Shown here: one piece after another, positions 31,899 to 43,258 of the stretch
Layout: the number at the start of each line of letters is the position of its first letter
How positions within the stretch are numbered: position 1 is the stretch's first letter
Origin: Nocardia lijiangensis NBRC 108240
Lineage (GTDB): Bacteria > Actinomycetota > Actinomycetes > Mycobacteriales > Mycobacteriaceae
DNA length: 64,000 nucleotides
Direction: 5' to 3'
Assembly (NCBI RefSeq): GCF_001613045.1
Contig: NZ_BDBP01000031.1
Span: 1 to 64,000 of the forward strand
Position numbers and translations under genes: made by a program
Notes under the pieces: model-generated
The model's database searches: none
Seen by the model: the letters and a program-made list of their open reading frames with translations, nothing else
What the model was told of the DNA's origin: nothing

Positions 31899-34001
31899 TT
31901 ATTCGCCGGTCGCCTTGGCGATGATCTCCTTCGACACGTTGGCCGGAACCTCCGCGTACGAATCGAACACCATGGAGTAGTTCGCCCGGCCCTGGGTCTT
32001 CGACCGCAGGTCACCGATGTAACCGAACATCTCCGAGAGCGGAACCAGCGCCTTGACGACACGGGCACCACTGCGTTCCTCCATGGCCTGGATCTGGCCA
32101 CGGCGGGAGTTCAGGTCGCCGATCACATCGCCCATGTAATCCTCGGGCGTGGTGACCTCGACAGCCATCATCGGCTCGAGGATCACCGGACCGGCCTTAC
32201 GGGCCGCTTCCTTCAGTGCCTGCGCGCCGGCGATCTTGAATGCCATTTCCGACGAGTCGACGTCGTGGTAGGCACCGTCGAGCAGGGTGACCTTCAGGTT
32301 GACCAGCGGGTAGCCAGCGAGCACACCGTACTGCATGGCGTCCTGCGCACCGGCGTCGACCGAAGGGATGTATTCCCTCGGCACGCGACCACCGGTGACC
32401 TTGTTCTCGAACTCGTAGTGCGCGCCGTCCTCGCCGACGAACGGCTCGAGGCCGATGATCACCTTCGCGAACTGACCGGAACCACCGGTCTGCTTCTTGT
32501 GGGTGAACTCGAGCTTCTCGACCTTCTTGGTGATGGTCTCGCGGTAGGCCACCTGCGGCTTGCCGACGTTCGCCTCGACCTTGAACTCGCGCTTCATGCG
32601 GTCCACGAGGATGTCGAGGTGGAGCTCGCCCATGCCGCCGATGACGGTCTGGCCGGTCTCCTGGTCCAGCTTGACCGAGAAGGTCGGGTCCTCTTCCGAG
32701 AGACGCTGGATCGCGGTGCCCAGCTTCTCCTGGTCGGACTTGGTCTTCGGCTCGATGGAGACCTCGATGACCGGGTCCGGGAAGGTCATGGACTCCAGCA
32801 CGATCTGGTTCTGCGGATCGCACAGGGTGTCACCGGTGGTGGTGTCCTTGAGGCCGATGACCGCGTAGATGTGACCCGCGGAGGCCGCACCGACCGGGTT
32901 CTCCTTGTTGGAGTGCATCTGGAACAGCTTGCCCAGACGCTCCTTCTTGCCCTTGGTCGAGTTGATGACCTGGGCGCCGGAGTCGACCTTGCCGGAGTAC
33001 ACGCGGACGTAGGTCAGCTTGCCGAAGAACGGGTGCACCGCGATCTTGAACGCCAGCGCCGCGAACGGCTCGTCGGCGCTCGGCTTGCGGGTCAGCAGCT
33101 CCTCTTCCTTGCCGGGCACGTGGCCGGTGGTGGCCTCCACGTCCAGCGGCGAGGGCAGGTAGTCGATGACCGCGTCGAGCATGGGCTGCACGCCCTTGTT
33201 CTTGAACGCGGAACCACAGAGCACCGGGTAGAGCTCGGAGTTCACCGTCAGCTTGCGGATGGCGCCCTTGATCTCCTCGATCGTGAGCTCCTCGCCGCCG
33301 AAGAACTTCTCCAGCAGCGCCTCGTCCGACTCGGCGACGGTCTCGAGCAGCTCCTGGCGGTACTGCTCGGCCTTCTCCTTCAGGTCGTCCGGGATCTCGG
33401 TGACCTCGTACTGCTCGCCGAGCTTGGTCTCACCACGCCACACCTTGGCGTTGTACTCGACCAGGTCGACGATGCCCTCGAAGGTGTCCTCCGCGCCGAT
33501 CGGCAGCTGGATGACCAGGGGCTTGGCGCCGAGGCGCTCCTTGATGGTCCGCACGGTGAAGTAGAAGTCCGCACCGAGCTTGTCCATCTTGTTCACGAAG
33601 CAGATCCGCGGCACGTCGTACTTGTCGGCCTGACGCCACACCTGCTCGGACTGCGGCTCGACGCCTTCCTTGCCGTCGAACACCGCAACGGCGCCGTCGA
33701 GCACGCGCAGCGAACGCTCCACCTCGACGGTGAAGTCGACGTGCCCGGGGGTGTCGATGATGTTGATCTGGTTTTCGTTCCAGAAGCACGTGGTAGCCGC
33801 GGAGGTGATGGTGATACCACGCTCCTGCTCCTGCTCCATCCAGTCCATCGTGGCCGCGCCGTCGTGGACCTCACCGATCTTGTAGGTGATACCGGTGTAG
33901 AAGAGGATGCGTTCGGTAGTGGTGGTCTTACCGGCATCGATGTGGGCCATGATGCCGATGTTTCGGACCTTGTTCAGGTCGGTGAGCACGTCCTGTGCCA
34001 C
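31899..34001 (-). CDS. fusA: Elongation factor G (canonical)
   Basis: 700 residues in the classic str operon position between rpsG and tuf. It catalyses ribosomal translocation and assists recycling. GTPase motifs include [48 protein letters not shown] and NKMDKLGAD. Domain IV and V ends are typical ([21 protein letters not shown]). Start is GTG at 34001. The Arg of RGITI (R61) is present, unlike in the paralogue at 27067-29166. It is separated from rpsG by 224 bases. Confidence 0.99.
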   Translation of the reverse strand: MAQDVLTDLNKVRNIGIMAHIDAGKTTTTERILFYTGITYKIGEVHDGAATMDWMEQEQERGITITSAATTCFWNENQINIIDTPGHVDFTVEVERSLRVLDGAVAVFDGKEGVEPQSEQVWRQADKYDVPRICFVNKMDKLGADFYFTVRTIKERLGAKPLVIQLPIGAEDTFEGIVDLVEYNAKVWRGETKLGEQYEVTEIPDDLKEKAEQYRQELLETVAESDEALLEKFFGGEELTIEEIKGAIRKLTVNSELYPVLCGSAFKNKGVQPMLDAVIDYLPSPLDVEATTGHVPGKEEELLTRKPSADEPFAALAFKIAVHPFFGKLTYVRVYSGKVDSGAQVINSTKGKKERLGKLFQMHSNKENPVGAASAGHIYAVIGLKDTTTGDTLCDPQNQIVLESMTFPDPVIEVSIEPKTKSDQEKLGTAIQRLSEEDPTFSVKLDQETGQTVIGGMGELHLDILVDRMKREFKVEANVGKPQVAYRETITKKVEKLEFTHKKQTGGSGQFAKVIIGLEPFVGEDGAHYEFENKVTGGRVPREYIPSVDAGAQDAMQYGVLAGYPLVNLKVTLLDGAYHDVDSSEMAFKIAGAQALKEAARKAGPVILEPMMAVEVTTPEDYMGDVIGDLNSRRGQIQAMEERSGARVVKALVPLSEMFGYIGDLRSKTQGRANYSMVFDSYAEVPANVSKEIIAKATGE

Positions 34002-34225
34002 GGAAATCTTCCCCGCTCGTAGCTAGTTGGGATCTTCGGGTTCCAGACCCTGTCGGGTCATCACTATGTCAACGCCGGAAGGGGCACCGAAGTGCCGCCT
34101 CCCGACTGTGATCGACTTGGCATGATCGGGGCCCTTCGCGGTGGCGACTGGCTGCCGCCTCCAGGCCTGACCTCACATGCCGTGAGCCTCCCGGCGCCGA
34201 CACAGAGCGACGGGCCGGCCGGCAA

Positions 34226-34696
34226 TCACCAGCGGTAGTGCGCGAACGCCCGGTTCGACTCGGCCATCTTGTGGGTGTCCTCGCGACGCTTCACCGAAGC
34301 GCCAAGGCCGTTGCTAGCGTCGAGCAGTTCGTTGGCCAGACGCTCGACCATGGTCTTCTCGCGACGCGCGCGGGCGAAGTTGACCAGCCAGCGCAGCGCC
34401 AGGGTGTTGGCACGGCCGGGACGAACCTCGACCGGAACCTGGTAGGTGGCGCCACCGACGCGACGGGGCTTCACCTCGAGCGACGGCTTGACGTTGTCGA
34501 GGGCGCGCTTGAGGGTGACGACCGGGTCGGTGCCGGTCTTGTCGCGCGCCTGCTCGAGCGCGCCGTACACGATGCGCTCGGCGGTCGACTTCTTGCCGTC
34601 CAGCAGGATCTTGTTGACCAGCTGAGTGACCAGCGGCGACCCGTAGACCGGGTCGTTGATCAACGGACGCTTGGGAGCGGGGCCCTTGCGCGGCAT
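34226..34696 (-). CDS. rpsG: 30S ribosomal protein S7
   Basis: 156 residues, typical S7: [32 protein letters not shown] and [16 protein letters not shown]. It binds 16S rRNA at the 3' major domain. The ATG starts two bases after the rpsL stop, so the two are coupled. Confidence 0.99.
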   Translation of the reverse strand: MPRKGPAPKRPLINDPVYGSPLVTQLVNKILLDGKKSTAERIVYGALEQARDKTGTDPVVTLKRALDNVKPSLEVKPRRVGGATYQVPVEVRPGRANTLALRWLVNFARARREKTMVERLANELLDASNGLGASVKRREDTHKMAESNRAFAHYRW

Positions 34697-34697
34697 A

Positions 34698-35072
34698 TCA
34701 GCTCTTCTCCTTCTTGGCGCCGTAACGGCTGCGGGCCTGCTTGCGGTTCTTCACACCCTGGGTGTCCAGCGAGCCACGGATGATCTTGTAGCGGACACCG
34801 GGGAGGTCCTTCACACGACCGCCACGAACGAGCACCATCGAGTGCTCCTGGAGGTTGTGGCCTTCGCCGGGGATGTAAGCCGTGACCTCGACCGCGCTGG
34901 TCAGGCGAACACGCGCGACCTTACGGAGCGCGGAGTTCGGCTTCTTCGGGGTCGTGGTGTACACGCGGGTGCACACGCCACGACGCTGCGGGCTCCCCTT
35001 GAGGGCCGCGGTCTTGGTCTTGGCGACCTTGTCACGGCGACCCTTGCGGACCAGCTGGTTGATGGTTGGCAT
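34698..35072 (-). CDS. rpsL: 30S ribosomal protein S12
   Basis: 124 residues: [49 protein letters not shown]. This is the decoding-centre protein, where streptomycin-resistance mutations occur. The TTTPKKPNS segment reads as the streptomycin-sensitive form with Lys at the usual resistance position; the second hot spot [11 protein letters not shown] also looks wild type. First gene of the str operon; AAGGAAAG precedes the ATG. Confidence 0.99.
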   Translation of the reverse strand: MPTINQLVRKGRRDKVAKTKTAALKGSPQRRGVCTRVYTTTPKKPNSALRKVARVRLTSAVEVTAYIPGEGHNLQEHSMVLVRGGRVKDLPGVRYKIIRGSLDTQGVKNRKQARSRYGAKKEKS

Positions 35073-35371
35073 AGACCGGCTTTCCTTGTTGTCTAACGCG
35101 GTGTTTGGACTTCGTGTCTGTCTTCAATTGGCGGGGCGTGCACGTCGGCCCCGACGCGGTCACGCAGGCCCTCGGCCTCCGGTTCCGACGCTCGTACCGC
35201 CGTTCATCGAGCATTCACTCGCACGTCCAACCACGTTTCTCGCGTCCCGAGGTCGGGCGTGTCGCGCGCGGGACGGAACCCTTATTCCGGGCATGCCGGG
35301 ATGGTCGGCCGCTTTCGCTGGCCTACGTCCTACACACGAACTTGCCCGCATGCTGTCGGGCACAGCGATCC
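35073..35371. other. rpsL upstream leader region, no gene seen
   Basis: I see no supported gene between rpsL and the DUF3558 lipoprotein gene that starts at 35977 and ends at 35426. The interval probably is the 5' leader of the str operon. Confidence 0.5.
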
Positions 35372-35401
35372 ACGATACTCGCGGCCTTCGTGCAGGGTCA
35401 A
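35372..35401 (-). promoter_or_regulatory. Candidate sigma-70-type promoter of the str operon
   Basis: Read on the minus strand: TTGACC, 18-base spacer, TATCGT, about 300 bases upstream of rpsL in a 353-base region that holds no gene. The -35 is near consensus; the long leader that would follow is common for this operon. No experimental support. Confidence 0.45.
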
Positions 35402-35425
35402 AGTGGGGTCGGGATGGGTACCGTT

Positions 35426-35977
35426 CTACCTGGCCAGATTCAAGGTCAGCTCCAGCAATTGCTTCGCCGCGACGCACGGATCGGGATGCGAAGAACCCGG
35501 CCGGTAGTTGATCCACCAACCCACCACACCGCTGTCGGCGGCACTCGCGCTGATACCGCACGAGTGCGGGTCGTTGGGCCGCCGGGTCAGGAGCCCGCGA
35601 CTGCTCTGCACCGTCACGCTCTCCGAGAGGTACCCCAGCTTGTCGTTGGTGATCTTCTCGTTGTTCAGCGTGCCGAGCTCGTACCAGTTCAGCGTCACCA
35701 TGGCCATTCCGCCGGGCGCGTCGTCGATGTCCCACATGCACACCGCGCCGAGGAAAGAACCTCGAACGATCTTGGCGTCGCCGACGATCTCACCGATCTT
35801 GTCGGGATCGACGACCTCGCACTCGCGCAGCAACTTGTCGAAATTGGTGTTCGCAGGCTCGCTGGCCCCGACGGGCTCGGGCACGCCGGGGATCGTCTGC
35901 CCGCAGCCCGCCGCGGCGACGACCGTCACGGCCAACGCCGCGGTCACGCCCGCGACGCGGCGTCGCCACCCGGCCAT
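35426..35977 (-). CDS. DUF3558 lipoprotein, second of a tandem pair
   Basis: 183 residues, from ATG at 35977. A basic start (MAGWRRRVAG) and hydrophobic stretch lead to a lipobox-like VVAAAGCG, so it is likely an exported lipoprotein. Two later Cys (ECEVVD and CMWDI) and a final DPCVAAKQLLELTLNL are the DUF3558 pattern. Function unknown; the family is common in mycolata. Its start overlaps the stop of the upstream gene by one base (TGATG), so the two are co-translated. Confidence 0.85.
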   Translation of the reverse strand: MAGWRRRVAGVTAALAVTVVAAAGCGQTIPGVPEPVGASEPANTNFDKLLRECEVVDPDKIGEIVGDAKIVRGSFLGAVCMWDIDDAPGGMAMVTLNWYELGTLNNEKITNDKLGYLSESVTVQSSRGLLTRRPNDPHSCGISASAADSGVVGWWINYRPGSSHPDPCVAAKQLLELTLNLAR

Positions 35978-36513
35978 CACCCCAGCCTCTGCAGTGTCAG
36001 GTCGGCCAATTTCCGCATCCGGTCGCACGGGTTGCCGCTCACCTCGGAGAAGTTCCCGGTGAATGTCGACCACTCGAAGAAATCGTCGTCCAGTTGCACG
36101 GCGAGGTCACACACTCGCCCGCTCGGGTCCAATGCCTGGAATCCACGCCTGCCGCCCACCTCGATTACCTCCGGTCCACGCCCCTGCAGCGAAACCCACG
36201 CCCGCTCGCGGTCGATGGGGCTGCCGCGATACGACGCGAACGTCACGCTGGGCGAGCTGGCGCCCGCCGACTGCCAATTGCAGCCGACAGCATTTCGGTA
36301 CACCTGCGATATCCGACCGAGCCCCCCGATGTCACGCACCTCGTCGTCGGTGACGTGACCGCATTCGCCGACGAACGGCCCCAGCGCCGCGACCTTCGGC
36401 GGTGGGCGCAGCGGCGCGTGATCGGAATCCTCCCCGTCCCCACCCCCGCATGCAGTCAGCAGCATCGAAGCGATCGCCATCGCCGAAACGCGAACCTTCC
36501 AGGAAGGAATCAC
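35977..36513 (-). CDS. DUF3558 lipoprotein, first of a tandem pair
   Basis: 178 residues from GTG at 36513, which has GAGG six bases upstream. The signal peptide (IPSWKVRVSAMAIASM) ends in the lipobox LLTAC. The mature part has Cys in GECGHVTDDEV, a GCNWQ motif and a CDRMRKLADLTLQRLG end, as in other DUF3558 lipoproteins. It is followed directly by a related gene, indicating local duplication or a two-protein unit at the cell envelope. Confidence 0.85.
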   Translation of the reverse strand: MIPSWKVRVSAMAIASMLLTACGGGDGEDSDHAPLRPPPKVAALGPFVGECGHVTDDEVRDIGGLGRISQVYRNAVGCNWQSAGASSPSVTFASYRGSPIDRERAWVSLQGRGPEVIEVGGRRGFQALDPSGRVCDLAVQLDDDFFEWSTFTGNFSEVSGNPCDRMRKLADLTLQRLG

Positions 36514-36730
36514 GACACCTCTTCCGACAGCGAAACCCTGAGAACGGCCACCGATGCCCGGGTGCCCGCGCGACAGTGATCCAGCCGGACCACACTTCGT
36601 GAACACACCATGGTGACGACTCTACCGAGGGGCCGTCACGAAGGCATGGCGCCGACGGCGAGTGCCGAACGCAGCCGCGTTCGACCGAATCCACCGGACA
36701 GTCGCCGTCGCTCGACAGGGCTCGCCGGTC

Positions 36731-37912
<1,182 letters not shown>

Positions 37913-38069
37913 TCAAGCAAATCTCCGCCGCCGACCGGTAGGCAACTGCCCCGATTTTCTGTAGACACAGTGGCGGATTCGGCTAGCAGACCGCGCGCGA
38001 TGCTGGACAATTTGAATAGTACGAAGTGGACAGCCACACTGCCACGCCGCGCCCCGACAGGAGTCCGCC

Positions 38070-38594
38070 ATGTCACGCATCCCGGCGAAGCTGGACGAAC
38101 TCGACCTCGCCATCCTGACCGCGATGCACGAGCATCAGAAGGCGGGAATCCTGGAGCTGTCCCGGCGCACCCGAGTGGCGCGAGCCACCGTGCAGTCACG
38201 CATCGGGCGCATGGAGGAGGCGGGCGTGATCGCCTCCTACGATCCGCAGATCGACGTCACCGCAGCGGGTTTCGACGTGCAGGCCTTCGTCACGCTGGAG
38301 ATCGCCCAGGGCGCGCTCGACACGGTGGCCGCCGAACTCGACGCCATCCCCGGCGTGCTCGAGGCGTACGCGACAACCGGTTCGGGTGATGTGCTGTGCC
38401 GCATCGGCGCCGACTCGCACGCCGGGCTGCAATCGGTACTGCTCAGCATCGACCGGACCGGTTCGGTGGTCCGCTCGCACAGCGTCATCGTGCTGTCCAC
38501 GGTGGTGCCGCGCCGGACACTGCCGCTGCTGCGCACGCTGACGCCGACCGGGAGCAGCAAGGCTCCCGCGTACCGGGAGTCGCCCGAGCGCTGA
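38070..38594 (+). CDS. Lrp/AsnC-family transcriptional regulator
   Basis: 174 residues. N-terminal winged helix: KLDELDLAILTAMHEHQKAG, LSRRTRVARATVQSRIGRM. C-terminal RAM/effector domain: VQAFVTLEIAQGALDTVAAE, YATTGSGDVLCRIGA. It diverges from hppD and most likely regulates it in response to tyrosine or another amino acid; the shared 160-base region should hold its operators. Confidence 0.93.
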   Translation: MSRIPAKLDELDLAILTAMHEHQKAGILELSRRTRVARATVQSRIGRMEEAGVIASYDPQIDVTAAGFDVQAFVTLEIAQGALDTVAAELDAIPGVLEAYATTGSGDVLCRIGADSHAGLQSVLLSIDRTGSVVRSHSVIVLSTVVPRRTLPLLRTLTPTGSSKAPAYRESPER

Positions 38595-38603
38595 CGCGCC
38601 GTA

Positions 38604-39716
38604 TCACACCCGCAGATCCGCGCCGACCTCGAGAATCTCCACGCTCGGCCGCTTGTCGCCTTCCAGAAAAGCAAGCAGCGCAAGGGCTTCCGCCTCCACC
38701 TCGGCGCACTCGGCGGCCGACCAGGCGCGGCTCGGGCTGATCCGCAGCCGCGCGACCCCGGCCTGCGGGAAGATCTTGTACAACCCCGCGACGAAACCGT
38801 CGAGCAGCACCGGAGACACCGCCGTCGCGTACGTGCGCAGGGTCGGATTCGCACCATCCGGCACGATCCGGCTCCGATCCTGGTGCGAGAGCACGGCGTT
38901 GTCGTACCAGCCGAGCAGCCGGACCGGTGCGGGCCTATCCGGGTCGGCCAGTTCGGCGTCGGCGAGGTCGTACAGGGTGCGGCCGCGCTCGTCGGTGTAG
39001 GTGCGCAGCCGGTCGCCGAGTGCGTCGACGGCCTTCTTCAAGCCGGTCAGCTTGGACCAGGTCTGCATGTCCATGGTCGTGGCCGGGCCGAACGCACGCA
39101 GGTAGCGGACGAGCAGCTCCGCGAGCGGGTAGGCCGGGTCGAGCGGCGCGCCCAGCCACGGCTCGACCCGCGACCACACCGGACGGCTGCTGTCCTTCCA
39201 CTTCCCGCGCGGTGGCGTCTGCAGCACCGGCAGTTGATACAGCCAGGTCTGCACCACCGCGCCGGGATCGCGGTCCGGCCACAAATCCGCGGCGCGGGCC
39301 CGGAGTTCGGCGGCGGGCGTCGGCTCGTCGCCGAGCGCCTCCTCGCCGCGGGCCCGCACCTCGTCCGGGTCGAGGCCGACCATCGCGCCGTAGTTGAAGC
39401 CCTTGCGGAACGGGATCTTCTCCAGCTCCGGCTGGATGTGCGGTGCGATGCGCAGCGCGTCGGGCGGGGTGACCAGATGAATGGTCCCGCGCATCAACGT
39501 GATTCGGACCAGCGATCGGTCCTCCAGCCCCGCCGAGACCGCCTCGGGGTCGAAATCCGCGAGGCGGCTCCACAATCCGACGAACGGCGGCGGCACGTCC
39601 TGCGCCTGGAGGCCGACGAGGTGATCGCACATCTGCGGCACGGTCAGCGACGAGCGCTCCAGTAGGTGCTGGCGCTGCAACAGGGTCCGGTTCAACACCC
39701 GGTGGGAAAGTGTCAT
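38604..39716 (-). CDS. Winged-helix DNA-binding domain protein (HTH_42 family)
   Basis: 370 residues. LQAQDVPPPFVGLWSRL and RGTIHLVTPPDALRIAP followed by LLGWYDNAVLSHQDRSRI are signatures of the HTH_42 family, in which some members are AlkZ-like crosslink glycosylases while most are uncharacterised. Start ATG at 39716 lies 23 bases from the quinone oxidoreductase stop, so the two genes may share a transcript. The DNA-related role is a family-level inference. Confidence 0.8.
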   Translation of the reverse strand: MTLSHRVLNRTLLQRQHLLERSSLTVPQMCDHLVGLQAQDVPPPFVGLWSRLADFDPEAVSAGLEDRSLVRITLMRGTIHLVTPPDALRIAPHIQPELEKIPFRKGFNYGAMVGLDPDEVRARGEEALGDEPTPAAELRARAADLWPDRDPGAVVQTWLYQLPVLQTPPRGKWKDSSRPVWSRVEPWLGAPLDPAYPLAELLVRYLRAFGPATTMDMQTWSKLTGLKKAVDALGDRLRTYTDERGRTLYDLADAELADPDRPAPVRLLGWYDNAVLSHQDRSRIVPDGANPTLRTYATAVSPVLLDGFVAGLYKIFPQAGVARLRISPSRAWSAAECAEVEAEALALLAFLEGDKRPSVEILEVGADLRV

Positions 39717-39739
39717 CAGGCGAACAGCGACAGCCGCGC

Positions 39740-40714
39740 TCAGCGCACGGTGACGACGACCTTTCCGGTGGCGGTGCGGTTGTCCAGCGAGGCGACGGCT
39801 TCGGCGGCCCGGTCCAGCGGGTAGAGCACCGGCTGCGGCGGCGCGATCTTGCCGGAGGCCAGCAGCGGCTCCACCTCGGCCCACTGTTCGGCCAGGTAGC
39901 CCGGGTGGGTCATGACCCACTCGCCCCACGCCGCGCCGGTTACCTCGACGTTCTTGAGCAACAGGCGATTCACCTTCACGGTCGGGATCTCGCCGGCGGT
40001 GAAGCCGACCACCAGCAACCGACCGGCCGAGGCCAGCGAGCGGATGCTGTCGGTGAAGCGGTCGCCGCCCACCGGGTCCAGCACGATGTCGACGCCGCGG
40101 CCGCCGGTCAGCTCCTTCACCGCGGCCAGCCAGCCGTCGGTGAGCACCACGTCGGTGGCCCCGTTGGCCTTGGCCACCTCGGCCTTCTCCGGCGTGCTCA
40201 CCACTGCGATGACCCGGCCCGCGCCCAGCGCCGCCGCCATGCGCAGCGTCGAGGTGCCGATGCCGCCCGCGGCGCCGTGCACCAGCACTGTCTCGCCTTC
40301 GGCCAGCCTGCCGCGGTTGCGCAGGCAGAAGTGCACCGTCAGATCGTTGAACAGGATGCCTGCGCCCGCCTCGAGCGAGATGTTGTCCGGCAGTTCGAAC
40401 ACCATCTGTGCGGGCGCCACCGCGACCTCGGCCATGGCGTTGCCGAGCAAGGTCAGCGCGACCACCCGATCACCAGCCTCGACGTGCGCGCCGGCGGGCG
40501 CCTCGCGCACCACGCCCGCGACCTCGCCGCCCACCACGAACGGCAGCTGCGGCTTCATCTGGTAGAGCCCGCGGGTCATCAGCACGTCGGGAAAGGCCAC
40601 GCCCGCCGCATGCACGTCGATGACCACGCCGCCCGGATACGACGCGGGCTCGGGGATCTCGACGATCTCGACCGCTTCGGGTCCCTCCAGCTTGCTGACC
40701 TGGGCTGCGCGCAT
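39740..40714 (-). CDS. Zinc-independent MDR oxidoreductase, quinone reductase-like
   Basis: 324 residues of the medium-chain dehydrogenase/reductase family. Domains: GroES-like N-terminus (PFVVGGEVAGVVREAP), Rossmann NADPH-binding segment (VLVHGAAGGIGTSTLRMAAA), C-terminal TGKVVVTVR. It lacks the zinc-ligand pattern of alcohol dehydrogenases and resembles QOR/crotonyl-type enzymes. Substrate unknown. It diverges from the EspC-like gene. Confidence 0.92.
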   Translation of the reverse strand: MRAAQVSKLEGPEAVEIVEIPEPASYPGGVVIDVHAAGVAFPDVLMTRGLYQMKPQLPFVVGGEVAGVVREAPAGAHVEAGDRVVALTLLGNAMAEVAVAPAQMVFELPDNISLEAGAGILFNDLTVHFCLRNRGRLAEGETVLVHGAAGGIGTSTLRMAAALGAGRVIAVVSTPEKAEVAKANGATDVVLTDGWLAAVKELTGGRGVDIVLDPVGGDRFTDSIRSLASAGRLLVVGFTAGEIPTVKVNRLLLKNVEVTGAAWGEWVMTHPGYLAEQWAEVEPLLASGKIAPPQPVLYPLDRAAEAVASLDNRTATGKVVVTVR

Positions 40715-40824
40715 GTGCCGACCTCTCTGTCCGATTCGACGACATCGGTCGTCGTCGATGACACCGTGACCAACATAACGCTATGCTGGCCGCGACTTTC
40801 AGGTCGGGGAGAAGGGGGTTTTCC

Positions 40825-41151
40825 ATGGTCGACGGTGCGCAGCCCGCGACGCAGCTGCAAGTGAATCCGCAAGCGCTGCAGACGTTCGCGAACAATCTCG
40901 GCGGGGAGGCCGGACTGATCCGCGGACTGAATATCGGCAACGGGTTCAATCCGGCCGTCTCGGCGCTGCAGGGCACCACGTTCGGCAACTCGGCGGGCCG
41001 CGCCACCGACCTGACCGATCAGTGCCTGAAGCGCATCGCCGACCGGATCGACAAGGTCGCCCAGAGCACCCGCACCGCGGCGGGCGCCTACGAGGTCGCC
41101 GAGGACGATTTCGCGGCCCGCCTCCGCACGATCACGCTCGAGCTGCCATGA
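40825..41151 (+). CDS. EspC-family type VII secretion-associated protein
   Basis: 108 residues with no signal peptide, mostly helical: LQVNPQALQTFANNLGGEAG is the EspC/DUF2580 N-terminal pattern and LKRIADRIDKVAQSTRTAAG forms the second helix of the hairpin. It ends four bases inside the next gene (ATGA overlap). Such proteins pair with WXG-type partners and are secreted by ESX systems; no ESX core gene is in the window. Start ATG at 40825 follows GAAGGGGG. Confidence 0.8.
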   Translation: MVDGAQPATQLQVNPQALQTFANNLGGEAGLIRGLNIGNGFNPAVSALQGTTFGNSAGRATDLTDQCLKRIADRIDKVAQSTRTAAGAYEVAEDDFAARLRTITLELP

Positions 41152-42290
41152 CGCTCACCATCGCGAACGTCGCCGCCTGGGAGCCCGCCCAGATCGGCAC
41201 CGCGGGCGCGAACGCGCGCACGCTCTCCGAGCAGCTCGACGCGGCGGTGCGCAAGGGTTCCGACGACACCGCCAGGCTCGGCACCGACAAGGTGTGGTCC
41301 GGCGCCGCGGCCGACGCCGCCAACCAGCGGATGGACACCGAGAAGACCCGGGCGGGCGCGGTGAGCACCGCGCTGCTCGAACTCGCCACCGCCTTCGAGG
41401 CCGAAGTCGGCAACCTCACCGAAGCCAAATCCAACCTGCTGCGGCTGCGCGACCAGGCGGCGAGCGCCGGTCCCGTCCCGGCCGCGGGCATGGGACTGAT
41501 CACCGGCTTCACGGTGAACGACAACGGCACCGTCGACGCCACCGCCCGCACCGACGAACTGCTCCGCGACCTCACCGGCCAAGCCGCCGACGACCTGCGC
41601 ATCCGCATCCGCGCCGACGCCGCCAACTGGGAAACCCAGATCACCACGGCCCTGCAGACCGCCGAGACCGTGGCCGCCGAGGCGCAACGCAAGGTCGACG
41701 CCGCCGTCACCAAACTCCAATCGGCCCTCGACGGACTTTCCGACACCAACCTCATCCCGCCGCCCTCGACCACCACCACACCGGCCGCCACCACCCCACC
41801 CGCGACGCAGGGCCCGAGCAAGCCGCAATACGTGATGTCGGGCGGGAACAGCAGTTACTCCGGTTCGTCGTCGGACTCGTCGTACTCCGGCAGCCCGTCC
41901 TCCTCGAACGCTCCGACGGGTCCGATGCCGACCGGCGACAAAGCGAAGTGGATCGAAGAGGCGATCGAGGCGCTGCGTGCCAAGGGATACGACATCAGCG
42001 ACAGCGAGGCCGCGATCATCTCGATGATCATCGACAAGGAATCCGGCGGAAATCCGCACGCGATCAACCTCTGGGACAGCAACGCCGCGGCCGGAATCCC
42101 GTCGAAGGGCCTCATGCAAACCATCGACCCGACGTTCAATTCTTACAAGCTGCCCGGTCACGACGACATCTGGAACCCGGTCGACAACATCATCGCCGGA
42201 ACGCGCTACGCCATCGAACGCTACGGATCCCTCAGCAACGTTCCAGGAATCGCGGCGATGAGCCGGGGAGAGGGATACGTCGGCTACTGA
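41148..42290 (+). CDS. WXG-like N-terminus fused to transglycosylase (SLT) domain, probable secreted cell-wall hydrolase
   Basis: 380 residues. The N-terminal ~200 residues are helical, WXG100-like (KVWSGAAADAANQRMDTEKT). A Ser/Thr/Pro-rich linker (~206-265) follows. The C-terminal part is a lytic transglycosylase-type lysozyme fold: IIDKESGGNPHAINLWD contains the catalytic Glu, then SKGLMQTIDPTF and DNIIAGTRYAIERYGS. It would cut peptidoglycan glycan strands outside the cytoplasm. Translationally coupled to the EspC-like gene, so the pair looks like a type VII secretion complex carrying a peptidoglycan hydrolase. Confidence 0.88.
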   Translation: MTLTIANVAAWEPAQIGTAGANARTLSEQLDAAVRKGSDDTARLGTDKVWSGAAADAANQRMDTEKTRAGAVSTALLELATAFEAEVGNLTEAKSNLLRLRDQAASAGPVPAAGMGLITGFTVNDNGTVDATARTDELLRDLTGQAADDLRIRIRADAANWETQITTALQTAETVAAEAQRKVDAAVTKLQSALDGLSDTNLIPPPSTTTTPAATTPPATQGPSKPQYVMSGGNSSYSGSSSDSSYSGSPSSSNAPTGPMPTGDKAKWIEEAIEALRAKGYDISDSEAAIISMIIDKESGGNPHAINLWDSNAAAGIPSKGLMQTIDPTFNSYKLPGHDDIWNPVDNIIAGTRYAIERYGSLSNVPGIAAMSRGEGYVGY

Positions 42291-42482
42291 TCACCAGCGG
42301 ATTCGCGGCGCCGCCGATCCGGCGAGCCGCCCAGTCTCCAGGCGATTCCGGACACGGTGCGCCGGTTCGCATACCAATGAGTACAGGCGGCTCGACGCGA
42401 GGGTGTGACGTACGCCCCGTAAAGTCGTCTCACAACAGCACCGCAAGAAGACGCGGCACAACGTGCAGCGCGAGGAGCACCA

Positions 42483-43256
42483 GTGTCACTCGATCAGCCA
42501 CTCGTCCCGCTGAGCCAGGAGGGCATGGGCTATGCCTCGGCGTGGCCAGTACGGGCTGGCGATGTGGATCCGTACGACCGATTGAGGTTCGACGCCGTCG
42601 CCAGATACCTGCAGGATATCGCCTGGGAACAGCTGCATCACACGTTCCTGCACCGGTCTGATCCGAGCTGGATAGTTCGCCGCACGGTCATCGACGTCAT
42701 CCGCCCGATCGTCTGGCCCGACACCGTGCATCTGCTGCGCTGGTGTTCGAGCATGTCGACGCGCTGGACGAACATGCGGGTGCGGATCACCAGCGACAAC
42801 GGCGGGCTGATCGAGACAGAGGGCTTCTGGATCAACATCAACGAGTCGACCAACCGGCCCACCAGGATCAGCGACGACGGCCTGTCCTACCTGGCCAAGA
42901 CCGCGGCCGAGCACCGGCTGCGGTGGCGGCCGTACCTGACCGACTCGACGCCCCCGGAATCGGACACCGATCTGCCGTTTCCGGTGCGGGCCACCGACAT
43001 CGACCAGTACAACCACGTGAACAACGCCTGTTACTGGCAGGCGGTGGAGCAGTTCCTGGTGGAGTACCCCAAGATCGTCGCGGGTCCGCACCGGGCGGTG
43101 ATCGAATACGTCGCCCCGGTGCTCGCGCGCCAGCACATCAGCGTGCGCAGCCGCTACGAACCGGGTGACCGCAACGGACGCCCGGTGCTGCGGCTGTGGT
43201 TCGTCGTCGGCGGGACGACCACGACCGTCGTTCGGATCATGCCGCTGCCCGCCTGA
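42483..43256 (+). CDS. Acyl-ACP thioesterase family protein
   Basis: 257 residues, two hotdog domains: the first contains WPVRAGDVDPYDRLRFDAVARYLQD, the second PVRATDIDQYNHVNNACYWQA, which carries the Asn-His pattern of FatA/FatB-type thioesterases. It would release fatty acids from acyl carrier protein. Start GTG at 42483 follows GAGGAG. Single gene, convergent with fprB. Confidence 0.88.
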   Translation: MSLDQPLVPLSQEGMGYASAWPVRAGDVDPYDRLRFDAVARYLQDIAWEQLHHTFLHRSDPSWIVRRTVIDVIRPIVWPDTVHLLRWCSSMSTRWTNMRVRITSDNGGLIETEGFWININESTNRPTRISDDGLSYLAKTAAEHRLRWRPYLTDSTPPESDTDLPFPVRATDIDQYNHVNNACYWQAVEQFLVEYPKIVAGPHRAVIEYVAPVLARQHISVRSRYEPGDRNGRPVLRLWFVVGGTTTTVVRIMPLPA

Positions 43257-43258
43257 TC

